Assembly: GCA_964035545.1 (NCBI GenBank)
Contig: CAXIUT010000181.1
Span: 1 to 64,000 of the forward strand
Direction: 5' to 3'
DNA: 64,000 bases
From: Bugula neritina
Taxonomy: Eukaryota; Bryozoa; Gymnolaemata; Cheilostomatida; Bugulidae
Shown: one piece after another, positions 1 through 13,004 of the stretch
How the letters are laid out: each line of letters begins with the position of its first letter
Numbering within the stretch: the first letter of the stretch is position 1
Notes under the pieces: model-generated
The model's database searches: none
What the model saw: the letters and a program-made list of their open reading frames with translations, nothing else
Told to the model about the DNA's origin: nothing
Translations under genes and position numbers: made by a program

Positions 1-105
1 CCCAACCCCAACCCCAACCCCAACCCCAACCCCAACCCCAACCCCAACCCCAACCCCAACCCCAACCCCAACCCCAACCCCAACCCCAACCCCAACCCCA
101 ACCCC
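1..105. repeat. Left macronuclear telomere, (CCCCAA)n
   Basis: About 17 perfect CCCCAA units open the segment and pass straight into unique sequence at 106. The C-rich strand reads 5'->3' inward, the correct orientation for a left chromosome end. The first gene starts only 75 bp further in. Confidence 0.97.
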
Positions 106-180
106 TTTTTATTATTTTGATGAATTAGAGGGGAGTATCATTAAGAAATTAAAATATCGTTATCGTTATAATTAAATTAA

Positions 181-1814
181 ATGGGAAAATAGACGATAGC
201 AACTGGAGGTAAAGAGTTTGGAGATTACGTAATAGGTAGATGCATTGATATTTAGGTAGGACTATCGGTGAGGGTACATTTGGCAAGGTCAAGTCTGCTG
301 TTCATAAATTGACTGGGCAGCATGTTGCTATTAAAATACTTGAAAAGAGCAAGATTACGGAAGTGGCGGATGTTGAGCGAGTATCCAGGTAGATCCACAT
401 ACTAAAACTGATTCGGCATCCAAATATTGTGCAGCTCTACGAGATCATTTAGACTCCGAAGCAACTTTTCCTGGTGATGTAGTTCATGTAGAAAGGAGAA
501 CTATTCGATTATATTGTTGCTCGTAAACGTATTCAATAAGCCGAGGCATCACGGATGTTCTTCCAGCTTATTTCTGGAATTTAATATCTCCATAAAATAG
601 GTGTCGTCCATCGTGACCTCAAACCCTAAAATATACTCCTAGATTAAAAAAAAGCTATCAAAGTAGTTGATTTTGGACTGGGAAATACCTATAAAAAAGG
701 ATAGTATCTCAAAACTCCATGTGGATCTCCTTGCTATGCTGCACCTGAAATGATCAAAGGATAGAAATATGATGGTCTTCGAGTTGATATCTGGTCGTCT
801 GGTGTCATTTTGTTCGCTATGCTTTGTGGGTACCTTCCCTTTTAAGATCCTGATACTCCATCGCTCTACAAGAAGATTCTTTCTGGTAGCTATAATCCTC
901 ATAAATCTGTTTCTGATTAGGCGATTGACCTCATATCTCGTATTTTGAATGGAAATCAGGAATAAAGATACAGTATTGAACAAATAAGAAGACATCCTTG
1001 GATGCAGAGATACTAGCATAAATAAAACACACCTGGAATAGTAATCGGGTATAATAGAATACCAATAGAACAGGATATAATAGCCCAGATGAAGACTTTT
1101 AATTTGGATCCAGATTATGTGGTTAAGTGTATTGAAGCTAATCGTCATAATAATGCAACAACTAGTTATTATTTATCATTGAAGAAGTATGTGAGTGAAG
1201 GCGGACAGGTAAATATGGGAAATGCTAGTTATGATTTATCTAGTAAATCATTTGACCGGGGAGGAGAAGTGAGACGAAAGCAGACTGGAACTAAGGTGTT
1301 GATTGATAACTTTTTTACTAAAAGTACATAGACTGAGACAGTAGTAAGAAGAAAATCAAAGGATAAGTTGAGATAGAAAATAGATAAGGAAAATAAATGT
1401 GTTAATATTCCTCATTCTGTTGTAACTAGTATTAATACTGAAGTTAAAAGAACTAGAGTGACTTCTAAACCGAAAGTAAACGATTCTTTTAACTACGGCA
1501 GAACTATTAATAAATCTATATAGAAGAGAAATCCAGTTCCTAAGCGTGAAAACATACTTGAGAACAGAATAAGTAGAAAATACAAATAGAAATTCAATCA
1601 GAGTCTAGTTAGCAGATCCCGAGACAAATGCACGCAGAGATCGAGGGTGAATAGTTCTTTGATGGGTATAAAGAAAGAGCTACCGCCTCCGATGACTTTG
1701 ATGTAGTAAGTGCTACCAGTAAAACAGACCAGGAAAAGGAACATAAACAATTCAAAATGTGATACTTCTAAGATAATGGATAGTGTTCATCGTGGCAAGA
1801 TAAGAAGAGTATGA
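181..1814 (+). CDS. SNF1/AMPK-family serine/threonine kinase
   Basis: Complete kinase of 537 aa after removing a 20-nt intron at 236-255; the splice restores the glycine loop TIGEGTFGKVKSA. Seen: catalytic [14 protein letters not shown], activation segment TPCGSPCYAAPEMI and WSSGVILFAMLCGYLPF. The CGSPCYAAPEM signature is typical of the CAMKL/AMPK alpha group. The kinase domain (about residues 15-275) is followed by a short region like the UBA or autoinhibitory segment of these kinases (MKTFNLDPDYVVKCIEAN, about 300-320) and then a basic tail of ~200 aa of low complexity. Many Gln residues are TAA/TAG. Likely role by family: energy or stress signalling. The exact subfamily (AMPK alpha against MARK or BRSK) is inference. 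It is the first gene inside the telomere. Confidence 0.88.
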
Positions 1815-1869
1815 AATTAATGTGCAAATGATTTTTCATAAATAATATTAAAATATATAATAATCAAAC

Positions 1870-2522
1870 ATGTGGACAAAATTGTTGATTTTGTTGGTGA
1901 TATTGTACTAGATAGTTGGTTAGAGGTCTACTCTTTAGTTTTAGATTCGGAAGAGACAAGTGGTTGGGGATAAATCTACTTTTGTTGGTAAACTTAACAT
2001 CAATATACATACTCAGTACAATACTGTTGAAGCCTTTGTTGATAGTCATTTGGGGGAATTGGTTACTCAGGAAGATTTTGTCTAAAATCATCAAACTGTT
2101 ATTTAATTTGTTTGTGTTGATAGTGATTTGGAATAGTATAAAAATAAAGTTTTTATGACTTCTGTCGATTAGATATCTGCTGAGCCTCATGGACAAAAAA
2201 TAGCTATTGTACTTGGACCGCAAAATGGTTCTATATCGATCAATGCCATCAACTACATTCAGGTAACAATATTTTCAATCTAGAGTAGAGATAGAGTGGG
2301 AGAGATATATACTGAAATAGTGGAAACTCGACAAAAAGACGAAGAACTATTCAAGTATACATATGCTCCTAAGAAATCAGAAGTGCAGGATGACAGTTTC
2401 TGGGGCAAATATGTATATATTTATTAAGCTAGAAATGGCCTTTGATAATCGGAGGAGTGGTTTTGTATACTATGATGAATGCTAATCCTTAGGCTCAGAA
2501 AGCAGGGGCGGGAGGGAAATGA
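1870..2522 (+). CDS. EMC10: ER membrane protein complex subunit 10
   Basis: 210 aa after removing one 20-nt intron (2413-2432). The N-terminus (MWTKLLILLVILYQIVGQ) is a clear signal peptide. A predicted beta-rich lumenal part contains ISAEPHGQKIAIVLGPQNG, and the C-terminus is one membrane helix (YKWPLIIGGVVLYTMMNAN) followed by a short Gly/Ala tail. Signal peptide, lumenal domain, one C-terminal helix and overall length match EMC10, a lumenal subunit of the ER insertase for tail-anchored and multipass proteins. Without the splice the frame hits TGA before the helix, which supports the intron. It is 55 bp from the kinase gene, same strand. Confidence 0.8.
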
Positions 2523-2659
2523 TGATCAGATTTGTATTATTTGATAATGTTATTTTTTATGATTTATGATGTGATTGTGAGATCGATGTAGTATTCGATG
2601 AGATTTAAACTAAGACAGTTTCCAAAATACGTTAATTAATCGAATTACTTTTGAACTGG

Positions 2660-3759
2660 ATGGAAGGGAGTTGTCAATTGAATGAAGGAGATCTAGTATG
2701 GGCTCAAGTCGAACACTACCCGTGGTGGCCGGGAAAGGTAACAACCAATATCATTTAGATTGTAGAATCCTTTCTTCAAAAAAAAGTTATCGTCTTTAAA
2801 ATAGCCTTCTTTGCTGACCCATCTTAGTACTTTTACTTCTATTTAGTTCATACCTTCATTAGCATCAAATTAAACCTTATTCGCACTTCAATCATGATCT
2901 CAACGGAACTGAATATCAACAGCCAGCACTTCAAAAAGCTATTAAAATGGCTAAATCGCATTATTCTAAGATCAGTAGACTACCTGTTCTTAAAAGTGAT
3001 CAATAGTTACCTCTTTAATCGGGTTAGAGTAGTCTTCCATCGAAGACAGAAGAATTTGTAGAATAAAATTCTATCCTTCCATCTGACCAAGATATCCTCT
3101 AACTTCAACCTGAATAGGTTGATCTTTGTGAAATGAGTGATGAAACTCCTTTAGAATAAGTAACAATTGAAAACGTGTTTTGTTTGCTTTAACGGTAGTA
3201 GAAGAAAGAAAAAAGACAAGGCTATAATTACTAAAAACGAAAAGAACAAATAAAATATCAAGATAAGCTAAAATAACAACTTCTGAGGCATTACAGTTTG
3301 TTTGACTTTGGTCCAAAAGAATATAGTTATGAGAAGAGATAGTAGAAGACAGGAGTTAAAATAACAGTAGTTAAGCATGTAAATAGTGGAGAGAGGAAGC
3401 AGAGGAGAGGTAGGAATGGTATTTCTAAGAAATCAGTGGTTTACTAGCAGGTAGATTACTTGAAAAGGCATTGTTTGCGTAAAATTCAAACTTATCTTAG
3501 AAACAATATTGACGATATTGCTTCTACAAAGAACTACTCTATGGAAATAATGAATAGAATAATAGTTTTGGCTGATAATAATCATATCAAGTTGAAAAGT
3601 TTATTTGTTACTTTAGTAAAGACTATGAAATGTTCTATGGAGTTAAGTTGTTAGTAGAAATTAGGTGATTTTAGACATTATTTATAAAGATTAGAAGGAG
3701 AGAAAGGATAAGATTAAGAAGGATCTAAAGTCACACAAATTGAATCGAATATAATATGA
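2660..3759 (+). CDS. PWWP-domain chromatin protein
   Basis: 359 aa after removal of a 20-nt intron (2827-2846). The N-terminal 70 residues are a PWWP module: GDLVWAQVEHYPWWPGKV, then FFADPS. PWWP domains bind methylated histone tails and DNA. The rest is Gln/Lys-rich with no second domain I recognise; residues near 270-340 (HCLRKIQTYLRNNIDDI onward) look helical and could be an interaction module like the IBD of LEDGF-type PWWP proteins, which is speculative. Expected to be nuclear. A second in-frame intron near 2750 (21 nt) cannot be excluded, because reading through it keeps the frame. Confidence 0.8.
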
Positions 3760-3972
3760 TTCTATTTCAATTATTTTACTTTATAATCCTTCTTATTTCA
3801 TACTCATTTTTATTGTATTTAAAGAAGTTGATACTATCGTAATACAAAAGATCAATATTTTTAGATTTCAAGTTGATATAAGATAATTTTTAATTTCCTT
3901 TTCATTGTCTTTGATGGTCTCAGTAGTTATAATAAAAATTAACTAACTTAATAATTTTCTTATTTTCCTAAT

Positions 3973-4905
3973 ATGAACTAAAATGAATAAATGTTACTTT
4001 CAGATACACCTCCTAACAGTCTTTAACCATCTAGAAATTCAACTGAAGAAAATTTACTTCTTAATCTGATTCCAACAGAATTATCTCACAAATAAAAATG
4101 CTGTATTTTGCCTCCTATGCTTGGTAAATCATCCTTTTCGACCTGGTAAAGTACTAAAAATTGTAGTAAAGAAGTCACCTTTCTACTCGATGAATAAGAT
4201 TCTGATGATTAGTATGGAATGAGTAACAGTAAAGTTGATGATGATTATCAGTTGTGGGAGAGCAAGAAGTCTAATAAAATGAAGTTTCCTTATTAAAGTT
4301 TAACGAGTAAGTTAGAATATGTTCTTTAGCTTATAAGAGAGAAAGAGAAAGATAAAGCAAATCATTTATTTTCTAGTACCAAATCTTTGAAAACTCATAA
4401 TACTGAAGGAATCAAATCATAAAAAAAGTTAAAAACTGATCGAGGAGCTAATAAGTCCGAAAACCCATAAATTCAAAAAAAGAAAGATAACTATAAAAGT
4501 CCATATAGATAAAGAAAGAGTGTGACATAACCTGATGAGCATGAAGCTTTCTTAAAGAAAATGATGCCTAAAAGCATAAAAATTGATACTTATAGTCCAA
4601 GAACAATCAATTAAGTTGAATAGAAATAAAGTCCAACTTTAAGACCAAAGCAAACCAATAAGTTACGAACAAAATAACACTTTTTAACTTCTATTACTAA
4701 CTGGCAAGAACGTAGAAAGATAAAACAAGAATAACGAAAACTATAAGAGTTAAATGGAGTGACTTTTACGCCTGAAATAAATGCCAAAAGTAAGTTACTC
4801 ATGAAAAAGAAGGGAAATCAGATACCTATTTATGAACGAGATCTTAAAACTCGTAAAAATAATGAGCAATTGAGTCCAAGATGCTTAATTAAATATAAAA
4901 AGTGA
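3973..4905 (+). CDS. Basic hypothetical protein
   Basis: A 310-aa frame opening with ATG and closing with TGA, with Gln encoded by TAA/TAG throughout. I recognise no enzyme domain. Composition is Lys/Ser/Asn-rich. Near the C-terminus a stretch WQERRKIKQEQRKLQELNG is followed by FTPEINAKSKLL, resembling the short 'FxPxIN..S' motif seen in many ciliate and flagellar low-complexity proteins. Function unknown. It sits between the PWWP gene and another basic hypothetical gene, all on the plus strand. Confidence 0.65.
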
Positions 4906-4954
4906 TACTAATTATTAGTTTTTTACTTTATGGATCAATAATAATAATTTTATT

Positions 4955-5884
4955 ATGTACTCTGATGCAGGTCGACTCTACGATCGTAGTAAAAGAATAA
5001 AGCCATTCGAAAAGGGACAAAGATAAAGAGTTTATAAAAGCGCAACTATCAAAGTAGATAAGAAAAAAGGATAAAAGAAGTTTTCTCCTTTTAATACTGT
5101 TGATCGCACATCAAGAGATTCTTATCTTTTAAGAGTAACTAAATAACCTAATGTATAAGATAACTATGAACCTAAAAAAGATTATACGATGGTTGTTAAT
5201 CGAAGACCAACAATAGATGAAGCTAGTTTTAAAAGAATCATCGGACCTGTGCATGATGTAGATTATTCTGTTAGTGGAAACTAGATGAGTAAGAGATGTA
5301 ATAGAGCTCAATCATTGACAGATCATCGTCCTTTAACTGTTAAATAAACTCAAAATTGGAGAAAAACACTAGAACATTTTGATTTCGAGAAGCAGCCTGA
5401 TCCTAAACGTCTTGATCTACCTCGAAAGTTATCATTCTAAGAATCTACAAAAGAAGATTTCATGCATAATTTACAAACAGTAACTGAATCTAATTTTAAC
5501 AACTTCAAGAGGTTCAATCTTAAACCGAAATTAGCAAATATTCATAAATTTGAATCAGATTTTCCTCATCAATACTTAAAAGAAGTCTAAGACCGTCAAA
5601 GATCTCCTGAATATGACATTCAAGCCTGTGACGAATCAATTATTCATAAATCAATGCCAAAAACAAAAGGAGAGAAGAGATTTGCTTTATATCGTTAGAA
5701 AATAGCTACTAGATTTGATAGAGCAGACAAGAATTGGAATTTATATCTTTAATATAAGTAGAAAGTATAGGATAAAGGAAAAACTATTGATTTCGATCAA
5801 ACTATCGATAGAAGAATGAATGAGGTGCATAGTACATATCCAGTTCGGTTGAGTTTGAGTCGTCCTTTGAAGGTGGATGGTTGA
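4955..5884 (+). CDS. Hypothetical protein, 309 aa
   Basis: Single open frame from ATG (MYSDAGRLYDRSKR) to TGA. An upstream ATG at 4930 meets TGA after eleven codons, so 4955 is the better start. Charged, Arg/Lys/Asp-rich, no signal peptide or membrane helix, no family recognised. Two similar-looking segments end in LSRP and LDLPRKLSF. The start is 49 bp after the previous stop, and its stop faces the stop of the minus-strand gene at 5938. Confidence 0.62.
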
Positions 5885-5937
5885 TAGTTTTATGATTAAT
5901 AATTTCTATTAATGAGAGAATGAAAATTGACTCAATA

Positions 5938-6591
5938 TCAATTGAATTTAGTTTTTAATCTTGTTTTTAAAGGTTTTGATTATGCTTTTTGTAGGTATCT
6001 TTCTACTCCATGCATTTTTTTTCGTTTTTAGCTGTTTTATGTAACTAGTTTTTTACTAACTACTGATTATAGATCTTGTTCTTCTTAGGGTCTTGATTAT
6101 GTTTTAACATTTTATCTATATTTTGATACTTTTAATTAAGGTAATTTGATTCTACTGCTATTGCCTTTGAGTTTATTTGAGAGACTGTTTTTTCTGGTGA
6201 TATTTTTGGTTGAAATATTATGTTTTGTTTTAAGATCTAGTCTTAGAAATCGTTATCTTGGGTATAGGTCTCTTTATATTTATAAACTGATAATTCTTCT
6301 GCTATTTTATAAGGACATTGCTTTTTTGGATGGTGATTTAGATGAGTGAAGTGAATTTTGAAGTGAATTTTGACTTCTTAGATCATACAATATCATTTAT
6401 TTTTTAGAAATAGATTGATCTTAGATAGATTATTCTTATGATTATGGTTATTCTTTAAAAGGAAATTTATAGTATCGATTATGTTATGATCTTAGAAATC
6501 TGATGTTGATTTACATCATTGTACTTGATTTTATTTTTTACAATTTTTTTGATTATTCTGATGATCTAGTATAACTTTGTATCATATGCAT
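5938..6591 (-). CDS. Hypothetical basic protein, 217 aa
   Basis: On the minus strand an ATG (MHMIQSYTRSSE) opens a frame of 217 codons to TGA. It is very rich in Ser, Arg, Lys and Gln with no domain recognised. The region is AT-rich and a second minus-strand frame is also partly open, so this could be chance. I favour a gene because it fills the only gap between the convergent neighbour ending at 5884 and the plus-strand gene at 6804. Confidence 0.42.
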
Positions 6592-6803
6592 TAATCTATT
6601 GTGACGATTGATGCGGTCACGAAGCTATTGGGAGTGACGCTAAAATTCCATTAATAATTATAATAATGAATCATTTGCATCTAAACTGAAGTTTAATTTT
6701 ATTAAAACATATTTACAATAGATAAGAATTTATATTTTTTATGATTTTGACTAAAAGTTGATAAAAATTGATTTAATTTTTATATATATTTTAAATAATA
6801 ATA

Positions 6804-7622
6804 ATGAAAGATGGTTGGAATTGTAGCAAACATCCTTAGAATCCAATAGTTTTAGTATGTACGGGCAATGCTTGGCATTTTTAAGGTCTATGTACTAATT
6901 GTGTGCCTGAACATACAAAAAATCATCCTAAAAATATAAAAATACAAATATAAGGAATCAAATAAGTCCTATAAAAAGCAACAGTAATCAAACAGAAGGT
7001 GTCAGGAATATGTTAATAAAGATTAAAACAATGCAATACCCTAAAATAAATTAAGTAGGAAGATTATGAGTTGATAAAGAAATTGAACTAGAAAAGATAG
7101 GTACTAGTGAAAGAAGTTAATGGTTTTTTCGATAAATTGATTGAATAAACAATGAAAAGACAAGCTGAATAGAGGAAAAATCAATAAAAGAGTGTAAATA
7201 AGTTGAGACAGTCGTTGTAGTAAAGTATATTATTTTTCAAAAAAGAAGAGTACCAAGATATAAGTTAATTTTGCAGATAAATAAAAAAATATTATTTCAA
7301 GTAGAATTTAGATGTATATGTTGAAGAGTACGATTAGATTATAAAATAATATCGTTAGAAAGTCATAGATTACAATCCTTTTACCTGGCAAAAAGATATA
7401 GATCGTCTTCAATCTAAATTTATTAAAGATCTTTTCAAGGAAGAGCAGCTTCAACCAAAATAGAAGGTCTAGAAGTAGATAAAGAAGTAACCCAAGAAGA
7501 AGTAGGTGAATAAAAGGAAATGCAAGCAGTGTGGGCAGGAGATAGAATATTTGACGGAATGGAAGAAACATCTGGTCTGTCGGCATTGCGGAGGGAAGTA
7601 AAGAAATTATGTTAAGCGTTGA
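6804..7622 (+). CDS. Cys/His-rich zinc-binding hypothetical protein
   Basis: 272 aa, ATG to TGA. The N-terminus carries a B-box-like Cys/His arrangement (CSKHPQNPIVLVC, then CTNC and HTKNH). The C-terminus carries a zinc-ribbon-like module with two CxxC pairs (CKQCGQ and CRHCGG, about 17 residues apart). Between them is a Lys/Gln-rich, probably helical coiled-coil region. The B-box plus coiled-coil order recalls TRIM-type proteins, but there is no RING. Function not assigned. Its stop lies 23 bp from the stop of the convergent minus-strand gene. Confidence 0.6.
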
Positions 7623-7645
7623 ATGATATTGATATGATATGATGA

Positions 7646-10600
7646 TCAGCTCATTCTTTAGTCTGTTTGGGGGACAGCGTCTGTCATTGGGTGGATTCCT
7701 TGTCTTTACGATGAAGGTGGTGGCTCGAGTGCTGGTTCTGGTTAGTCTTTGTTTTCTCTTGAGATGTCGGCTCCGTGCTAGGGAACTAGCAAGTTGTTTT
7801 TTCAGACGTCCGATCAATGGTACAAATACTTTGACGCATAGACAGGCGAATACTAGCAACGTCAAAATGAGTACTAGCATGAAGGCAATGAGTGTGATGA
7901 AGTGATATTGTTCCAATTTGGTGGGCGTGAATACTTCTGATGGAATTTCTTGTTGATTATATATGAATCTGTATTATTCTGAGGAGTTTCCTGGAGTTTT
8001 GAGTGTGAGATCTGCAACGATGGCAGCAAAGAGATTGACTGACTAGTTATATTTTTTAACTATTTTATTTTTCTGAATAAAAATAAATATACATCTACTT
8101 AGAACTGGAATTCTTAGGTTTGTATTTGTTCATGGACTAATTTGTATTATAAAATACTTCCCTAAAGATATCTTTCGCAGAGACTGGCTTATTTTAAATC
8201 ATCTTAGTTATTTGATATGTAGAGGTTGTATTTGATGTCGGTTTATTTTAGTTTTTTGTCCTTGGCTTTTATAATTTTATTGGCTTTACCACTATGTTTA
8301 GAGTTCCAAAAGCGTTGTCGTATTTAAAAGAACCAGCTGAGTAGACGTAGTAGCCTGTTCCTATTTCTTTTGGACGGTTGATTGGCAGCCATCTCACTAG
8401 CGCTAAAGAACTGGAGACACTGAATAGAGTGTTAGAATATCCGTCTGATATTTGTATGGCATGAGGTTGTCCTGATATTCCAATGGATTCTAGCACTTTT
8501 ATTATTTTTTGATTATAGATTTTTTTTTGAAGAGCCATATGCGACTTAAGCGGATCCTCTGCATTCGAAGATATCCAGAAGGAATTAACCTTATGGATAG
8601 ATATCGAATGTTTGTTTTCCACTTACTAGCACTTCAACATTCTATGGAATAGTTCTAGTATCTTAGGTTTGCGTGACAACTATACTGATGCTATCATTTG
8701 GAAGCAGAAGACAAAGTTCATAAGGAATACCTTTAGTAAATGTGATGTTATTTGCATTTAAGAAACCTATCGACATGACGTTTCTTGTAATATCGATTGA
8801 TATTTATGATGTTTTGTTGTCTAGAGTCCCTTTGAATTTTATTTATTTGGCTATGTTTTTATCTCCAATATAAAAGGAAATAAAAAGTCTTTAGTCGTTG
8901 CCTTTTAAAAAACCATTGAGACAGTTTTAACGGTGACTGATATAGATGTAATTAGCTTCATTTGGGTTGACTGTTGTGTAATCTGTGGTTTATGTTTTTT
9001 ATTTCTTGTCTGATGATTATTTGATGTTCAAAGAGTATACTGTATTTTTTTATACAGCTTTCATGTAGGCTGTGGCTGATGTGTACTATCCTTGTCCTAT
9101 TTTGAGGCTGAAGTTATATATTTGTTCTTCTGGTTGTTTTTAGAAGGTGCTCTTAACTTCTTGGTCTTTGTATTTGATAGAGATTTATACTTTTCCTGAA
9201 TGGACTTTTAGTTTTAGCATTCCTTTGGACATAGGATAGAATTATGCCTGAGTTGTGGTTCCTTATTATGGAAGAATATCGTTTATTATTTTATCTTATG
9301 CCATTGGGATTTTAGTTTACGTGTCTCCTAAAAACAAAGAAGATTATGTATGTTTTCATTGCCTCTACTGCTAGTAAATATAGACAATCTTTACAAAAAT
9401 ACTAGCTTTTAGAATTCATAAATAATCTATTTTTTCTTTGCCCCATATACTAAAATTCTTTATAATTGATACTTTTCTCTTTCATAAGTTTACCAACTGC
9501 TGTGGAATTGGTCCGATTGATAAAGAAATATACTGTACCATATTTATGCAAAGACAATATTTTAAAAGATTCAGCTGACATGTGCTTGAACGTATAATAT
9601 TTGACCTAACCAGCTTGAAGAGATAGGTAGCTGAGCATACCTCGTTATAATTTGAAAACATTGCGGTCGCCTGTTATCAAGTTGGCACTAATCGAATATG
9701 CACAATTTTATCTGGCGACTACTGTTACATAGTATGTATATGGATCTTTTTTTGTATTTTAGAGACTCAGCTGGCCATCGTATGATCGTAGTGCGTAGTT
9801 GTTTTAGTCAGGATACTAGTTGTGGCTGATGTATAGTTATGGCGCAATCTTGGTTGTTGTCTGAGAGTTCAACTCGAATGTTTCCTTTAGTTTTTTGCAG
9901 TATATCCATAAAATGCTTTTGAATTTTAGTTGAGATAGTTTGATTTTGGTTGGCCTTATTCTAGTATTATAAAATTTTGTGTTACTTCTATAGTGAAATC
10001 GACTCTTTATCCTACTGGTTATTTAGAAAATAAATAAATTAGTAATTAACAATCTGAACATTTGTTATTTTTTAATTTTTATTTAGGTATTTTGAGGTAG
10101 TAGACTTTCAAGGAAGTAGATTCGATCGATTGGTGAAGAAAATTGGGAGTCGCTGACTGTAATAGTGGTTCTTTAACGATATACGCTTTATACTATTTTA
10201 ACTAGGAAGTATAGTTTTTGCTCTTGTAGTAACAACTATGGAAGTATCGACTTAGTTGAGCAATTTATATGCAAATTTTTTGATAGGTTTTTATGTAGAT
10301 TTTTATGTTCCTTTATATCCGACTCCATCAGGTAGAATAGTGATGGCATTAAGTTATTGAACAATGTATTTGATGCTGATGCTGGTTAAATTTTATGGCA
10401 CTCCTTTTTACCAATCTTTGATATCACCAATAACAAACAAACTAAATGTCAAATCAGATGATCCTTTACAAGTTTTGTTGATTTAGTTTTTAGAGAGAGG
10501 ATAGCGTTATTATTGATTTTATCTGTGCGGAAATGATAGTAGTTGTTTGCATAGAGTCATCTTATAGGTAAATCTGCTCATTTATTCATGGACTATGAGA

Positions 10601-12834
10601 ATTTAGTAATCTCTTTCTGGTAGTAGAACAGTGTATACACATGTTCCTTTATTTAATGGGTAAGCTATCCTACTTTGATTAGCTAGCAGTGACGTCGGTC
10701 GTTGGAGTGGAAAACTGTTGAAACTGCCACTAAACGAGATGGAGAAAGGTTGTTTACCTTTATATAGGCCTTACGATCATGGAATTCGTCGATATTCAAT
10801 GAACCACTGTTCTTTAAAGTAGGTACTTTTGACTAATCCTAGCATTACCATTATTAATTCAGCAAACAGACATGAAGCGACCCAGTTGATTTGTAGTTGA
10901 AGTTGATGCTACTTTTAACAGGAACAATTTCGAACAATTAGAATTTATTTGGTGCTAATTTTATTTTAAATTATACGTCTTCACTTAAAGTAATAAAACT
11001 ATATATTTTTTAATCTTTAGTTATTGGTTGCACTATGATAGAAAAAGTGGCATCATCAGTTCCATGGATAACTATTACTATTGGATCATCCATCAGTTTA
11101 TCTTTTACATCAACTACTCCATTTTTGACTTTGCCGAGTTAGTTATTGAGTTATATGTGGTAGGTAGAGCTCTAAAGGAGTAGGCATCTATTATTCCAGT
11201 GATGGTTGTGATGTGTATTTTTACTGAGGATATGTGAGGATCTTGGCAGTTATATTTATACATTTTAAGTTGGTTTTTCTTTATATGGGACTCCATTGGT
11301 TTATTTTATCTAAGAAATTCTGGTCTATCGCCTACACTGTGTTCTATTGCTACAAAACTTGTAGCATTTGCTAGTTTGTTAGTTAAAACTACGATAATGA
11401 TTGCATGTTGTTCTACTAAATTGACATTTTTGAATTTTTAATGAGGAACAGTAACGTTCTAGTTGTTTAGCTCCGATTTGTCTAGTTTAGACATCTTAGA
11501 ATAACTACGTCTTATTGAGATAGTCAAGTCCTAGACATTAGCCTTTTTTAGTCGGACATAATCTAAACTAAACTGTCACATGCCTTAGACTTCCATTGTT
11601 TTTAAAGTTATACTAATATTTTTACCTTCCTTGACATCTTGGGATCCAAACTTGCCCACCTTGATATACATCAACTAGACATTGTGAACAAACATGAACT
11701 AGTAGATATGTTAATGCAACTATAAACCATGTAGTTAACTTCTTCCTTAAAATTCCATCATAAAGGTGGTTATTCTATCCACTGAAAGAATGTTAATATA
11801 GATGCCATTCGTTAAATTTGTTTTCAAATTATTGACATTGAATATGTACTGGATATCACCCATGTACATCGCTGGACTGAAATTTTTTATTTATTTCGTG
11901 TATTTGCTATCGCTAAAAAATTTAACTTTGAGGTCGCCATTGAAAATACTCAATCTGAACATATAGTTTTCGTAAGGGTAATTTCCATCTTTGTCTTTGA
12001 AATTTATGTGATATAAACCTGCTTATTTCTTTTACAAATACTCATATATTTTAGTATTTAGAGCGATGTCTCCATGGGTTTTGTTTACTAGTGTTGCTTT
12101 CATGCTGTAGACAGTTTCAGTGACTCCGTAGAGGATCAGATTGATGTTTTAGTTAGTAACTTCGTTTTTGTATAGATATATTCCTTAGGCATCTTCCCAG
12201 AGAGGGTAGCTTTTGAAGTCATAATTTGTAGCTGAGGGATTATTATTTTGCCAAAAGTACCATACATTTTTATTTTATCGAAAGGAAATCTTCTGGTTTA
12301 TGGTTTGATGATAATTCTTAGTTCTTCGAATGTTTTTCCTTCAATTCGAGGTGATAGATTTGTTTTTTGTTATTTTTCTGAAAACATGAATCTGATTTCC
12401 TCTCCGATTTCTATATGTTCTAAATCACTCCAATATGTGGACAATTTATAGGACATTTCTTGTTTTTAGCTTTATACTACAACAAATAGAGTTTAATTGG
12501 CTGTTAGTAGTTATTATCGAGGGATATAGCAGGAATCTACTTATTCTTTGACACATTTTTGGAATGAACTTTGTGCTCCTTGTTTATAGATGACTAGACT
12601 CATGAAAAGGTGTTTGAATATTTATTCTGTATTGAGAGAAATGAATAGATATTTCTTTTAAAGAGTTGGTACTTGGATGAGCTGATAGCTTTTGTAGCGA
12701 TCTGATTTGTAGATTTGTCCTTGTGCGGTCTATCCGACGAGCATTGTTGGTATTTGGAGGTTTGAATCGTTGCTGACTGATAAAGATAGAGCTATAAGTG
12801 TGAAAATAAGGAGTAGCGTTTGAATGCTATTCAT
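7646..12834 (-). CDS. Very large secreted/type I membrane protein (model approximate)
   Basis: The minus strand is coding for ~5.2 kb. It starts with a signal peptide (MNSIQTLLLIFTLIALSLS). Repeated beta-rich stretches follow, such as KYLFISLNTEQ and IVIVIHGTDDATFSIIVQP, reminiscent of PPC-like surface modules (inference from style, not a domain match). Near the end there is one strong membrane helix (FITLIAFMLVLILTLLVFACLC) and a short cytosolic tail. Frame changes are needed in several places: one at an A run near 12260, a 20-nt GT...AG intron near 8070-8090 (possibly with a second splice), and probably a 22-nt intron just before the tail. I verified the N-terminal ~600 codons and the last ~250; the middle is less certain, and two genes cannot be fully excluded. 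Likely a cell-surface protein of about 1,700 aa. Confidence 0.55.
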
Positions 12835-13004
12835 ATTTTTAAAATTAAAATATATCTGTAAGTAAGAGTACGTGGCTATAATACTATAAAAATACCCTTG
12901 TGTTAATATTTCTTTTAAAGTAAGTGTAAGAAGTAAAGAAATAGTTGGATTGTTAAAAAATATATAATTTTCTTTGTTTAATAATAATAATTTAGATAAT
13001 TATA

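Noticed and set aside
4930-4990. Start of the 4955 gene at the earlier ATG (4930) with an intron
   Set aside because: The earlier ATG frame meets TGA after eleven codons, and the only GT...AG segment there is 14 nt, outside the observed 18-21 nt range.
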